From contig NZ_JACHCN010000004.1 of assembly GCF_014205795.1 (NCBI RefSeq), positions 137,028 through 201,027 of the forward strand: DNA of 64,000 bases, in the 5' to 3' direction. The notes under the pieces are model-generated. The model worked only from the letters and a program-made list of their open reading frames with translations, had not been told where the DNA came from and searched no databases. Position 1 is the stretch's first letter; each line of letters begins with the position of its first letter. Shown piece after piece: positions 8,958 through 17,875 of this stretch. A program made the translations under genes and the position numbers. The stretch is from Rhodanobacter sp. MP7CTX1 (GTDB taxonomy: Bacteria; Pseudomonadota; Gammaproteobacteria; Xanthomonadales; Rhodanobacteraceae).

Positions 8958-9860
8958 TCAGCCACCGAGCCACAGATTGCCCAGCGGTATGGTCAAGAGC
9001 GACAGCACGATGCCCGCTCCGAGCACCGTATTGGCCAGCGCCGGCTCCAATTCGTACTCATCGGCCAGGATCGCCGCCGAGATCATGGGCGCCATGGCCG
9101 CCTGCAGCACACCGACAGTCAGCACCAATCCCCCGACGCCAATAGCGACGCCCAACATCCAGCACAACAGCGGGGCCAGCAGCAGTTTCCAGCCCAGCCC
9201 CCAGCCCAGTGCGCCCAACTGCCGCGCGCCGGGATGGAACTTGAACTGCAACCCGACCGAGAACAGCGCCAACGGCGTCAGCGTGGCGCCGATCGGCGTA
9301 AACACGCCATCCAGCCAGTCCGGCCAGCCGCCCAGCACGCCAACAACGATGCCGATGATCAGCGCGACAAACGCCGGGAACGTGAGGACGCGTCGCACAA
9401 TCATCGCCGGCTTTGGCGTGCGTCCCGCGTACAGGCACGCCACCACGACACCCGCCGATGCCAGCAGCGGAAACGCGCCAAGCTGATCGGCCACCACCGC
9501 CAGTGCGAGGCCCGGCTGACCGTGCAGTGCCTGCATCAGCGGATAACCCATGAACGCGGTATTGCCCAGGCCGCAGACCAGGATCAGCGCACCGATGCGC
9601 TGCCGCGACCAGCCCAGTCGCGGCCCGAGCAGGCCAAACAGCAGCCAGGCGCCGGCGAACGTGAGCCACATCGCCGCCACAGGAAACCACAACTGCGGGT
9701 CGAACTTCACCCGTGGGATGAGCTTCAGCACCAGCGCCGGTAGCGCCAGGTTGATCACCCACCAGTTGATGCCCGGCACGATGCCGACCGGCGGCTTCGC
9801 AAAGCGCGCAACCAACCCGCCCAGCACCAGGCACACGAACAGCAGCAGCAACGCACTCAT
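8958..9860 (-). CDS. AEC-family (auxin efflux carrier-type) permease
   Basis: This is an integral membrane carrier of about 300 residues with roughly ten hydrophobic helices spread over its length and short loops, typical of the AEC/BART superfamily (MdcF-like malonate transporters and relatives). Family-like features include GLGNTAFMGYPL in the first half and the paired N- and C-terminal helical bundles. Start at ATG 9860 (MSALLLLFV); an in-frame TTG at 9872 adds four residues. The substrate cannot be told from the sequence. It is not linked to malonate or auxin genes. Confidence 0.85.
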   Translation of the reverse strand: MSALLLLFVCLVLGGLVARFAKPPVGIVPGINWWVINLALPALVLKLIPRVKFDPQLWFPVAAMWLTFAGAWLLFGLLGPRLGWSRQRIGALILVCGLGNTAFMGYPLMQALHGQPGLALAVVADQLGAFPLLASAGVVVACLYAGRTPKPAMIVRRVLTFPAFVALIIGIVVGVLGGWPDWLDGVFTPIGATLTPLALFSVGLQFKFHPGARQLGALGWGLGWKLLLAPLLCWMLGVAIGVGGLVLTVGVLQAAMAPMISAAILADEYELEPALANTVLGAGIVLSLLTIPLGNLWLGG

Positions 9861-10003
9861 GGGCAATCGCAAGGGTGGCCTGAAGTTCGCGTATTAGACG
9901 ACAAGCCAGCGCCAATCACCTATGGCCGCCCGGAGTCGATGCGGCATACTCGAGCCCCTTGAGCCCCCTCAACGTCGGCACCCTCAAAAGGAACCTGTAC
10001 GAG

Positions 10004-10762
10004 ATGCCGCGCCATCTTTCACGCTATCAGTACCTGCGCGCTGCCGACGGCTGTCTCCTCGCCTATCGCAGCGGCGGACCGGCCGATGGCGTCCCCGTGA
10101 TCCTTCTGCACGGCATGGCCGGCCGTTCCGACACCTGGGATGCAGTGGCAGGTGCGCTGATCGCCGTCGGACGCAGGGTGATTGCATTGGACCTGCGCGG
10201 CCATGGCCACAGTGGACGGGCAGCAAGCTACCCGCTATCCGATTTCCGCACCGACGTGACCACCTTGCTTGATCAACTTCAGTTGGCGCAGGTGGATCTG
10301 GTCGGTCATTCGCTGGGCGGATTTATCGCGCTATCCGTAGCGGCGCAGCAACCGATACGCGTCCGTCGCCTGCTGATCGAGGATGCCCCGACACCACCAT
10401 GCGATAAGTCAGATACAGGCAGGATCCAGTGTCCGCCAAGCATGCGCCGCCTGCTGGCCTCGATGGGCGTCCGACGCATGCTGGCAATCGCGTTCACGAA
10501 CCGCTTCGACCTGCGCATGAGGAAGCCTGTCCTGGCTGCACTAAGTACGCCAACGCCAGCATGGTGGGCCAGCCTCGCCAACATCTGCGCACCAACCCTC
10601 CTGCTCGGCGCAGCGCAAAGTCATTTGGCCGCGGAACGGCTTCCCTTGCTCGTCAATGCGATTACCCACGCTACCCTGCGACTGCTCGCTGGTGGTCATC
10701 GCCTGCATACGGAGCAACCTGCGGCTTTTCTCGACGCCGCATTGCCTTTTTTAGGTGACTAA
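10004..10762 (+). CDS. Alpha/beta hydrolase
   Basis: This is a 252-residue single-domain alpha/beta hydrolase. It shows the oxyanion-hole motif LLHGMAG, LDLRGHGHSG after strand 4, the nucleophile elbow GHSLGG (Ser near 102) and a C-terminal GGHRLHTEQP that supplies the catalytic His. The ATG at 10004 is chosen over a TTG at 9959: AAGGA precedes it by 11 bases. It is divergent from the AEC permease. The family includes esterases, haloperoxidases and C-C hydrolases, so the substrate is not predictable. Confidence 0.85.
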   Translation: MPRHLSRYQYLRAADGCLLAYRSGGPADGVPVILLHGMAGRSDTWDAVAGALIAVGRRVIALDLRGHGHSGRAASYPLSDFRTDVTTLLDQLQLAQVDLVGHSLGGFIALSVAAQQPIRVRRLLIEDAPTPPCDKSDTGRIQCPPSMRRLLASMGVRRMLAIAFTNRFDLRMRKPVLAALSTPTPAWWASLANICAPTLLLGAAQSHLAAERLPLLVNAITHATLRLLAGGHRLHTEQPAAFLDAALPFLGD

Positions 10763-10891
10763 GTCGGCACTGTCAGCGCAGAGCGGCTCCGATCCTGTTT
10801 AAATGCAACCTGACTTCGGTCCCCGAACCCGAAACTCATCAACATTTTCATTACGCAGCATGGATGCAATCAGCGCAGAATGCCTACCAAG

Positions 10892-10921
10892 ATGAAAACT
10901 TCGGCCTGGCGGTCAAGATGA
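10892..10921 (+). other. Possible nine-codon leader ORF overlapping the next start (ATGA)
   Basis: The bases AAGATGAAAACTTCG occur twice, 26 bp apart. The second copy starts the DUF4124 gene; the first starts a nine-codon frame (MKTSAWRSR) whose TGA overlaps the real ATG. This gives a start-stop overlap that could couple translation, or may simply be a chance by-product of a small duplication. Confidence 0.3.
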
Positions 10922-11541
10922 AAACTTCGTCCTCAAGAACGGGTATTTTGTGCGCTGCCTTCCTGCTGTTGGCGGCGGCGCAAACTGCCGGTGCGCAAAA
11001 CATCTACAAATGCACCAAGGGCGGGCAGCTTGAATATACCGATCGTCCCTGCCCAGGTGGCAGCGGCGAGTTGATCCATCAGGCCAGCGACAGCGAAGTC
11101 ATCGACCAGTATCTCGACCTTGGCCAGGAAGCCCTCGCCAAGCGTTATGCGGATTCGCATCATCTTCAGGGGCTCTACCAGCAACGCGTCGACACCTACC
11201 AATTGAAGATGCAGGCGCAGGCCCAGCAGCAGGCCGACGATGAGAAGCAGCGCGCCGAAGACGCGCATCAGCAGGCGCAGATCAGTGAGGCTGCCTATCG
11301 CGGACGGCTACAGGGTGAGAACAACGCGTTGCGTGAGCAGAACGAGCAGTACCTTGATCAGTTGTCCCAACCCGTCTACGGCGATACCACCGCCTACGCC
11401 CCCGTCTACTGGGGCGCCTTGGCACCCGGGAATCATGATCACAGCCACGATCATGACCACGGTCACGGACCGCATCCCGCGCCACCAAAAACAGTCCCGC
11501 CCATGCTGCCTGCCCCGGTCAGTGGTCGGGCGAAGTATTGA
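10918..11541 (+). CDS. Periplasmic DUF4124-type protein with coiled coil and His-rich tail
   Basis: The 207-residue protein has a Sec signal peptide (ends AQTAGAQ) followed by the DUF4124 pattern: IYKCTKGGQLEYTDRPCP, a small fold with two Cys. A Gln/Ala/Glu-rich segment of about 60 residues then predicts coiled coil, and near the C-terminus lies a His/Asp cluster (HDHSHDHDHGHG) that could bind metal. Start at ATG 10918, immediately before the signal peptide; ATG 10864 is a possible but unlikely longer start. Function is not established for this family. Confidence 0.8.
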   Translation: MKTSSSRTGILCAAFLLLAAAQTAGAQNIYKCTKGGQLEYTDRPCPGGSGELIHQASDSEVIDQYLDLGQEALAKRYADSHHLQGLYQQRVDTYQLKMQAQAQQQADDEKQRAEDAHQQAQISEAAYRGRLQGENNALREQNEQYLDQLSQPVYGDTTAYAPVYWGALAPGNHDHSHDHDHGHGPHPAPPKTVPPMLPAPVSGRAKY

Positions 11542-11750
11542 CGTTGGCCGGCGCTGACAGGCAACTCAGAATCACTCTTGAACATAGTTGAGCGACTAGC
11601 TCGAAAGCCCACAGTGGGCAGCTCTCGAAGTCATTCTGATGCTACTTTTCAAGTACAACCCGGCCCCTGTTTTGGCTGTTGTTTTGTCGTGGGGAATGCG
11701 CGCTGGATCCGCTGCTGGCCAGCGCGCACTTGGGGACGGACGAGAACCCG

Positions 11751-12878
11751 ATGGTCGATGCGGACACGATTGTAGTTGGCGCGGGACCCGCAGGCCTTGC
11801 CTGTGCTGCCGCGATGTCCCAACTCGGTCTCAAGGTGGGGATACTTGAAAAGTCCGACGTGGTCGCTTCCGTTTGGCGACGCCACTATGACCGGCTGCAC
11901 CTGCACTCTGATCGTGGGCATTCCGGGTTGCCCGGCATGCCCATGCCGCGAACCTATCCAAGGTATCCGTCACGCGCGCAAGTCGTCGAATACCTCGAAA
12001 ACTATGCCGCGCACTTTGACCTTCGTCCGATATTCAACAGCACGGTACGAACCATCGGTCGCGATGGCTCGACGTGGCGCGTGGACGCGGAGAAGAGATC
12101 TTTCGTGGCGCCAGTGGTGGTCATCGCGACCGGGTGGGCCGACTTCCCTCATCTGCCGACATGGCCGGGTGCAGACGCCTATACGGGCTCGGTCATCCAC
12201 AGCACGGAATACAACAATCCAGCGGCACTCGCGGGCAAACGGGTGCTTGTCGTCGGATTCGGGAACTCGGGCGGCGAGATTGCGCTCGACCTGGCGCAAG
12301 CCAGCGTCGACGTCACTTTGGCCGTGCGTGGCCCGGTCCAGATCTTGCCGCGCGAACTTCTGGGTCTTCCGATCCTGACCTGGGCAATCGCTGAAGCGCG
12401 TCTGCCTGCACGCGTGGCCGATTTCATCAATGCACCCGCGATCCGCCTTGCTGTCGGTTCCGTCAAGCATCTGGGCTTGAAGATTGCCAGCAAGGGACCG
12501 CGACGCATGATCGAGGAGGATCGACGTATCCCACTGCTCGACGTAGGTACCTTGGCCAGGATTCGGGACGGCACGATCAAGGTGCGTGGCGGGATTGACC
12601 GGTTCACCAGCGATGGTGTGGTTTTTTCCAATACGCCAGCGGAGGCGTTCGATTGCATCATTCTCGCGACCGGGTTTAGTCCCGACCTGCGCAAACTGCT
12701 GCCCGAAGCCAAGGGCGTATTTGACCGCCATGGCATGCCGCTGGCGACGGGACGGGCGACGCTTGAACCTGGACTGTTTTTCTGCGGCCTCATCGCTTCA
12801 GCGACCGGGCAACTGCGCGAGATCGGGATCGAAGCGCAGCGGATTGCGCAACTGGCCAAAGCCTACCTGTCGCGTTGA
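11751..12878 (+). CDS. FAD/NAD(P)-dependent oxidoreductase, flavin monooxygenase-like
   Basis: This 375-residue two-dinucleotide-binding-domain flavoprotein has an FAD Rossmann motif VVGAGPAGLA at about 8-17 and a second nucleotide-binding motif VVGFGNSGGE near 168-177 for NADPH. ATGFSPDLR near the C-terminus is the usual FAD-contact strand. Overall layout resembles YUCCA-type/FMO-like monooxygenases and CzcO-type proteins. The ATG at 11751 removes a 24-residue extension starting at a TTG. It faces htpG and shares a bidirectional terminator with it. Substrate unknown. Confidence 0.85.
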   Translation: MVDADTIVVGAGPAGLACAAAMSQLGLKVGILEKSDVVASVWRRHYDRLHLHSDRGHSGLPGMPMPRTYPRYPSRAQVVEYLENYAAHFDLRPIFNSTVRTIGRDGSTWRVDAEKRSFVAPVVVIATGWADFPHLPTWPGADAYTGSVIHSTEYNNPAALAGKRVLVVGFGNSGGEIALDLAQASVDVTLAVRGPVQILPRELLGLPILTWAIAEARLPARVADFINAPAIRLAVGSVKHLGLKIASKGPRRMIEEDRRIPLLDVGTLARIRDGTIKVRGGIDRFTSDGVVFSNTPAEAFDCIILATGFSPDLRKLLPEAKGVFDRHGMPLATGRATLEPGLFFCGLIASATGQLREIGIEAQRIAQLAKAYLSR

Positions 12879-12906
12879 AGATAACGGGAGCGTCGACGTG
12901 GATAAA

Positions 12907-12938
12907 ATAAAAGCCCGCCGACAGGGGCGGGCTTTTAT
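12907..12938. terminator. Bidirectional rho-independent terminator
   Basis: A perfect 13-bp stem (12907-12919 with 12926-12938, GCCCGCC core) has four A on its left and four T on its right inside the arms. It lies between the convergent oxidoreductase and htpG genes and can serve both. Confidence 0.9.
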
Positions 12939-12960
12939 CTGCGCGATTTCAGCGCAAGAC

Positions 12961-14832
12961 TTACGACGCCAGCAATACCCGATTCATTCGCTGCACGAAC
13001 GCGGACGGATCAGGAAGCTGTGCACCAGCAGCGATCTCGGCCTGGTCCAGCAACAGCAGGGCGATGTCCTTCGCCTTGGCCTCATCGGCCTCTGCTTCGA
13101 TGCGCTTGAGCAGGGGATGCTGCGGATTGATCTCCAGCGTCGGCTTGTTCTCGGGCATGTCGTGGCCGGCTTCGCGCATCAGACGGGCGAGATGCGGTGC
13201 CATCTCGTAATCATTCAGCGCAAGACATGACGGCGAATCGGTGAGACGCGCGGACACGCGCACGTCGCCAACGCTATCGCCAAGCAGTTCCTTCAGCTTC
13301 TTCAACAGCGGTTCGGCTTCCTTGGTCGCCGCTTCCTGCTTTTGTTTGTCGGCTTCGTCGAGTGGCAGCTCGCCCTTGGCGACGTTCTGCAGTTTCTTGC
13401 CGCCGTACTCGCTGAGGCTGCCGAGCATCCACTCATCGATGCGATCGGACATCAGCAACACTTCGATGCCCTTGGCCTTGAAGGCTTCCAGTTGCGGGCT
13501 ACCCAGCGCGGCGGCATAGCTGTCGGCAGTGATGAACCAGATCGTTTCCTGTCCCAGCGGCATGCGACCGATGTAATCGTCGAACGAGACGGCCTGCGCA
13601 CTGCCCTCGCCTTTGGTCGAGGCAAAACGCAGCAGCTTGGCTATGCGCTCGCGGTTGTTTGCATCTTCACTGATGCCTTCTTTCAGCGTGTTGCCGAACG
13701 CCTTGTAGAACGTAGCGAACTTCTCCGGCTCGTCCTTGGCCAGCTTCTCGATCAGGTCGAGTACGCGCTTGACGCAGGCCGACTTGATGCGCTCGAGCTG
13801 GCGGTTCTTCTGGAGAATCTCGCGACTGACATTGAGCGGCAGGTCGTCCGCATCGACCACACCACGCACGAAGCGCAGGTAGTTCGGCAGCAGCTCCTCG
13901 GCCGCATCCATGATGAAGACGCGCTTGATATAGAGCTTGAGCCCCTTGCGCTCGTCGCGCCCGCCCATCATCAAATCAAATGGCGGTTGCGAGGGAATAT
14001 AAAGCAGCGTGGTGAAGCTCTGGCTACCTTCGACACGGTTGTGCGTCCACGCCAGAGCATCGTTGAAATCGTGGCCGAGCGACTTGTAGAAGCTCTGATA
14101 GTCCTCCTCGGAAATCTCGGATTTCGGCTTGGTCCACAGCGCCGAAGCAGCGTTGACGGTCTCCCATTCCTCGGTCGGCTTGCCATCCTTCTCGACCGGC
14201 ATGCGGATCGGAAACGCCACGTGATCGGAGTAACGGGTGATCAGCGCACGCAACTGCCAGCGCTTGAGGAATTCGTCCTCGTCCGCCTTCAGATGCAGGA
14301 TGACCGACGTACCGCGTTCGGCCAGCTCGACCTGCTCCAGCGAATACTCACCCTTGCCGTCGCTCTCCCACTTCACGCCCTCGCCGGCCGGCGCATCGGC
14401 GCGGCGGCTGAGCACGGTGACTTTGTCGGCCACCACAAACGCGGAATAAAAGCCCACGCCGAACTGGCCAATCAGCCGCGCATCAGCCTTCTGCGCGCCC
14501 GACATGGCTTCCAGAAAGCGTCGCGTACCGGAGCTGGCGATGGTGCCGATGTTCGCGATCACTTCGTCGCGATTCATGCCGACGCCATTGTCGCGCACGG
14601 TTACCGTGCGCGCCTCTGGATCCCAGCTCACGTCGATATGCAGTTCGCCATCGCCTGCCAGCAACTCGGGTTTGGCAATCGACTCGAAGCGCAGCTTGTC
14701 GCAGGCATCGGAGGCGTTTGAAATCAGCTCGCGCAGGAAAATTTCCTTGTGCGAATACAGCGAGTGGGTGACCAGGTGCAGTACCTGGGCAACTTCAGCT
14801 TCGAATTTGCGGGTCTCGGCGGGTGCGCTCAT
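12961..14832 (-). CDS. htpG: Molecular chaperone HtpG (Hsp90)
   Basis: Bacterial Hsp90 is an ATP-dependent dimeric chaperone for late-stage folding and remodelling with DnaK. The 623-residue length fits. GHKL ATPase motifs are visible: ELISNASDACDKLR near the N-terminus, VRDNGVGMN and GQFGVGFYSAF. The middle and C-terminal dimerisation domains follow without gaps. ATG 14832 (MSAPAETRKF) is chosen because GGAAG lies eight bases upstream; ATG 14847 contains that Shine-Dalgarno inside its own coding frame. htpX is upstream on the same strand, 75 bp away. Confidence 0.97.
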   Translation of the reverse strand: MSAPAETRKFEAEVAQVLHLVTHSLYSHKEIFLRELISNASDACDKLRFESIAKPELLAGDGELHIDVSWDPEARTVTVRDNGVGMNRDEVIANIGTIASSGTRRFLEAMSGAQKADARLIGQFGVGFYSAFVVADKVTVLSRRADAPAGEGVKWESDGKGEYSLEQVELAERGTSVILHLKADEDEFLKRWQLRALITRYSDHVAFPIRMPVEKDGKPTEEWETVNAASALWTKPKSEISEEDYQSFYKSLGHDFNDALAWTHNRVEGSQSFTTLLYIPSQPPFDLMMGGRDERKGLKLYIKRVFIMDAAEELLPNYLRFVRGVVDADDLPLNVSREILQKNRQLERIKSACVKRVLDLIEKLAKDEPEKFATFYKAFGNTLKEGISEDANNRERIAKLLRFASTKGEGSAQAVSFDDYIGRMPLGQETIWFITADSYAAALGSPQLEAFKAKGIEVLLMSDRIDEWMLGSLSEYGGKKLQNVAKGELPLDEADKQKQEAATKEAEPLLKKLKELLGDSVGDVRVSARLTDSPSCLALNDYEMAPHLARLMREAGHDMPENKPTLEINPQHPLLKRIEAEADEAKAKDIALLLLDQAEIAAGAQLPDPSAFVQRMNRVLLAS

Positions 14833-14907
14833 AAGTTGGACTTCCATTTGTATTGATGTTTGCTCTGACTCGCCATCCCGAATCTGCCCGGGACGACGGC
14901 AAAGAAT

Positions 14908-15807
14908 TCAGTGTGGCGCCGAAGGGTTGCGCAGCGCGGCGATGCGCTCGTCCAGTGGTGGGTGACTCATCAACAGGCCCTTGATGCCATCGGCCAGCGG
15001 ACCGGCGATGCCAAAAGCGGCGATCGTCTTGGGCAAGGTGCTTTCGCCGTGGTTGGCCTGCAGGCGCTGCAGCGCGGAGATCATCGCGCCGGTGCCGGCG
15101 AACTTCGCGCCTGCCGCATCGGCACGAAACTCGCGCCAGCGCGAGAATGCCGCCACGATCATCGAGGCGAACAGGCCAAACACCAGTTGCAGCACCATCA
15201 CCACCACAAAATAGCCGATGCCACCGCCATCGCGGCTGTCACGACCACCGGACATCCAATTATCCACCAGGCGTCCGACAATGCGCGCAGCGAGAATCAC
15301 CAGCGTGTTCAATACGCCCTGGATCAGGGTCAACGTGACCATGTCGCCATTCGCGACGTGACCGATTTCATGACCCAGCACAGCCGTGATCTGCTCGCGA
15401 TCCATCTGCTGCAACAGGCCCGAGCTCACCGCTACCAGTGAACTGTTCTTCGTCATGCCGGTGGCAAACGCGTTCATTTCCGGTGCGTCGTAGATCGCCA
15501 CCTCCGGCATGCCGATGCCGGCGTTCTGCGCGTGGCGGCGCACGGTGTCCAGCAGCCAGCGCTCGGTTTCGTTCTGGGGCTGCGTGATCACGCGCGCGCC
15601 CGTCGACATTTTGGCCATCCACTTGGATATGGCCAGCGAAATGAACGCACCGCCCATGCCGAACACGGCGGCGAACGCGAGCAGACCGCCCATGCCGCCG
15701 TAACCACGGCTGGCCGCCATCTGGTCGATGCCGAACAGGTGGCAGACGATGCTCAGCAACAACAGGACAGCGAGGTTGGTACCGATGAATAATGCGATGC
15801 GACGCAT
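14908..15807 (-). CDS. htpX: Membrane zinc protease HtpX
   Basis: HtpX is an inner-membrane M48 metalloprotease that degrades misfolded membrane proteins alongside FtsH. The 299-residue protein has two N-terminal hydrophobic segments (about 5-25 and 40-60), the zinc motif HEIGH at 146-150 and a second hydrophobic pair after it, then the downstream Glu in EFRADAAG. Placed next to htpG, it forms a protein-quality-control pair on one strand, probably both heat-inducible, although I did not identify a sigma-32 promoter. Confidence 0.96.
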   Translation of the reverse strand: MRRIALFIGTNLAVLLLLSIVCHLFGIDQMAASRGYGGMGGLLAFAAVFGMGGAFISLAISKWMAKMSTGARVITQPQNETERWLLDTVRRHAQNAGIGMPEVAIYDAPEMNAFATGMTKNSSLVAVSSGLLQQMDREQITAVLGHEIGHVANGDMVTLTLIQGVLNTLVILAARIVGRLVDNWMSGGRDSRDGGGIGYFVVVMVLQLVFGLFASMIVAAFSRWREFRADAAGAKFAGTGAMISALQRLQANHGESTLPKTIAAFGIAGPLADGIKGLLMSHPPLDERIAALRNPSAPH

Positions 15808-15946
15808 GGGCGTCTCTCTCTGGCAGTCATGAAGGGGGCGCGGCGTGGCCGCTCGTGAAGGGTCGGGGCGTGAGCCTGCGCTTTCAAGGTCCGCGGCGCA
15901 CCTGGGGTCGTCATCAATTCAGCGGGCTCTGCCCTAAAATGCGACG

Positions 15947-16813
15947 ATGACCTACCGCGGCCGCTTCGCCCCCTCGCCCACCGGACAATTGCATTTCGGC
16001 TCGCTGGTGGCTGCCGTGGGCAGTTGGCTGCGCGCGCGACATGCCGCAGGGCAATGGCTGGTTCGGATGGAGGATATCGACCCGCCACGCGAAGTCGCCG
16101 GTTCAGCCGCCAGCATCCTCGCCGCACTGCCTGCGTTTGGCCTCGTCGCCGATGCGCCGACGCTGTTCCAATCGCAGCGCATCGCCGCCTATGAGGCCGC
16201 CTTCACACAACTGCAGGTGACTGACCAGCTGTTTCCCTGCTGGTGCAGCCGTAGCGACATGGCCGCCAACGGGGACATGCACCGCGATGGGCGGTGCGTG
16301 GCCGCCAAAGCCTCGGATCGCCCACCGGCATGGCGTCTGCGCGTACCGGATATCGAGGTGACGTTCGACGATGTCCTGCAAGGCCCACAACGCCAGAACC
16401 TGCGCGAGAGTGCAGGCGATTTCGTGATACGCCGGGTCGAGGGCTTCTATTCCTACCAGCTGGCCTGCGTGGTGGACGACGCGTTTCAGGGCATCACCGA
16501 GGTCGTGCGCGGCAACGACCTGATCGATTCCACCGCGCGGCAGATCTGGCTGCAGCGCTGCCTCGGCCTGCCGACACCACGCTATCTGCATCTGCCGCTG
16601 GCTCTGGATGCCCATGGGGTGAAGCTGTCGAAATCCGGGCAAGCGCATCCGGTCGATTCAGCCGACCCGCTATCGGCGCTGCGCCGGGCGCTGGCCTTCC
16701 TCCAGCTGCCACTGCCGGCCTCCGCGACCGACGTGCATGATTTGCTGGCGCAGGCTCTGGCGGGTTTTGAACCTGCATTTTTGCCGCATTGCAGCGGTTA
16801 CTCTGCCGCCTGA
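15947..16813 (+). CDS. gluQ: Glutamyl-Q tRNA(Asp) synthetase
   Basis: GluQ attaches glutamate to the queuosine base at position 34 of tRNA-Asp. It is a truncated GluRS catalytic domain with no anticodon-binding domain, and the 288-residue length fits. The HIGH-type motif appears as TGQLHFGSL in the N-terminus after RFAPSP, the KMSKS-type motif as KLSKS in the last third, and a zinc-binding Cys set lies near 100-122 (FPCWCSRSD ... DGRC). No dksA neighbour is present, unlike in enterobacteria. Confidence 0.95.
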   Translation: MTYRGRFAPSPTGQLHFGSLVAAVGSWLRARHAAGQWLVRMEDIDPPREVAGSAASILAALPAFGLVADAPTLFQSQRIAAYEAAFTQLQVTDQLFPCWCSRSDMAANGDMHRDGRCVAAKASDRPPAWRLRVPDIEVTFDDVLQGPQRQNLRESAGDFVIRRVEGFYSYQLACVVDDAFQGITEVVRGNDLIDSTARQIWLQRCLGLPTPRYLHLPLALDAHGVKLSKSGQAHPVDSADPLSALRRALAFLQLPLPASATDVHDLLAQALAGFEPAFLPHCSGYSAA

Positions 16814-16927
16814 AACGCTATAAAGCATAGGTACACCGCTCGTCGTGACTGCGGATTGCGGCAATGACTTTGCCACGAAACCGGTATACAACAGCCCTCT
16901 GTTTCAGCTCACAGGAGATCCAAGGAT

Positions 16928-17668
16928 ATGACTCAGCGCACGGCATTGGTCACAGGCGGCACCGGCGGCATCGGCACCGCAATCATTCGCTACCTGGCCG
17001 GCCAGGGGCATCGGGTTGTCACCAACTATCGCGACGAAGCCAAGGCCGAGGCATGGCGACAGGCACTGGCCAGCGAAGGCATCAAGGTGTGCATGGTGCA
17101 GGGTGACGTGTGCGAGCCGGTCGCCTGCGAAGCGATGATGAGCGAGATCGAGAGCAAGTGCGGCCCGGTGGAGATCCTGGTGAACAACGCAGGCATCACC
17201 CGCGATACGACCTTCCACAAGATGAATTACGTGCAGTGGATGGACGTGGTGAACACCAACTTGAACGCCTGCTTCAATGTCACCCGTCCGGTGATCGAGG
17301 GCATGCGCGCACGCAAGTGGGGCCGCATTGTGCAGATCAGCTCGATCAACGGCCAGAAAGGCCAGTACGGCCAGGCCAACTACGCTGCCGCCAAGGCCGG
17401 CATGCACGGTTTCACCATCTCGCTGGCACAGGAGAACGCGAAGTTCGGCATCACCGTGAACACCGTCTCACCGGGTTATGTGGGCACCGACATGGTGATG
17501 GCCGTACCCGAAGAAGTACGCGAGAAGATCGTGGCGCAGATCCCGGTCGGCCGCCTCGGCAGGCCAGATGAAATCGCCCATGCCGTGGCGTTTCTCACCG
17601 GCGAGCAGGCCGGCTGGATCACCGGTGCGAACCTGGCGATCAATGGCGGGCATTACATGGGCTGGTGA
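16928..17668 (+). CDS. phbB: Acetoacetyl-CoA reductase (SDR family)
   Basis: This NADPH-dependent short-chain dehydrogenase makes (R)-3-hydroxybutyryl-CoA for polyhydroxyalkanoate synthesis. Motifs seen are TGGTGGIG at about 9-16, the structural NNAG, the catalytic Ser in ISSING and YAAAK near 150. The N-terminus MTQRTALVTGG and the end NGGHYMGW are typical of PhbB rather than FabG. AGGAGATCCAAGGAT gives a strong ribosome site just ahead. No PHA synthase or thiolase lies within the window, so the pathway is split or the enzyme has another acyl-CoA role. Confidence 0.9.
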   Translation: MTQRTALVTGGTGGIGTAIIRYLAGQGHRVVTNYRDEAKAEAWRQALASEGIKVCMVQGDVCEPVACEAMMSEIESKCGPVEILVNNAGITRDTTFHKMNYVQWMDVVNTNLNACFNVTRPVIEGMRARKWGRIVQISSINGQKGQYGQANYAAAKAGMHGFTISLAQENAKFGITVNTVSPGYVGTDMVMAVPEEVREKIVAQIPVGRLGRPDEIAHAVAFLTGEQAGWITGANLAINGGHYMGW

Positions 17669-17698
17669 CCCTAATCCCCTTTCCCTCTGGGCTTTTAG

Positions 17699-17844
17699 CC
17701 CCCTCTCCCCTCCGGGGAGAGGGTTGGGGTGAGGGGCCACGTCCGGCTGTAGCCGCATCGGAGCACGCTTCGTTCTGCTTCCCCGCGAGCACCCGCCCCT
17801 CATCTGCCCTTCGGGCATCTTCTCCCCGAAGGGGAGAAGGGTCA
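17699..17844. repeat. G/C-skewed palindromic intergenic repeats
   Basis: Two hairpin-forming segments, CCCTCTCCCCTCCGGGGAGAGGG (about 17701-17723) and CTTCTCCCCGAAGGGGAGAAG (about 17818-17838), fill the gap between the convergent phbB and tcdA genes. This CTCTCCCC-type palindrome is a common intergenic repeat of the group and also appears in reduced form near 42242 and 57001. It may act as a two-way terminator. Confidence 0.7.
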
Positions 17845-17875
17845 CGGTCGCAGCGAGGTTACGGTTGTAGTGGGG

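Noticed and set aside
16850-16927. Sigma-70 promoter for phbB
   Set aside because: TATACA at 16885 is a possible -10 but the nearest TTGCGG is 23 bp upstream, too far for a standard spacing.
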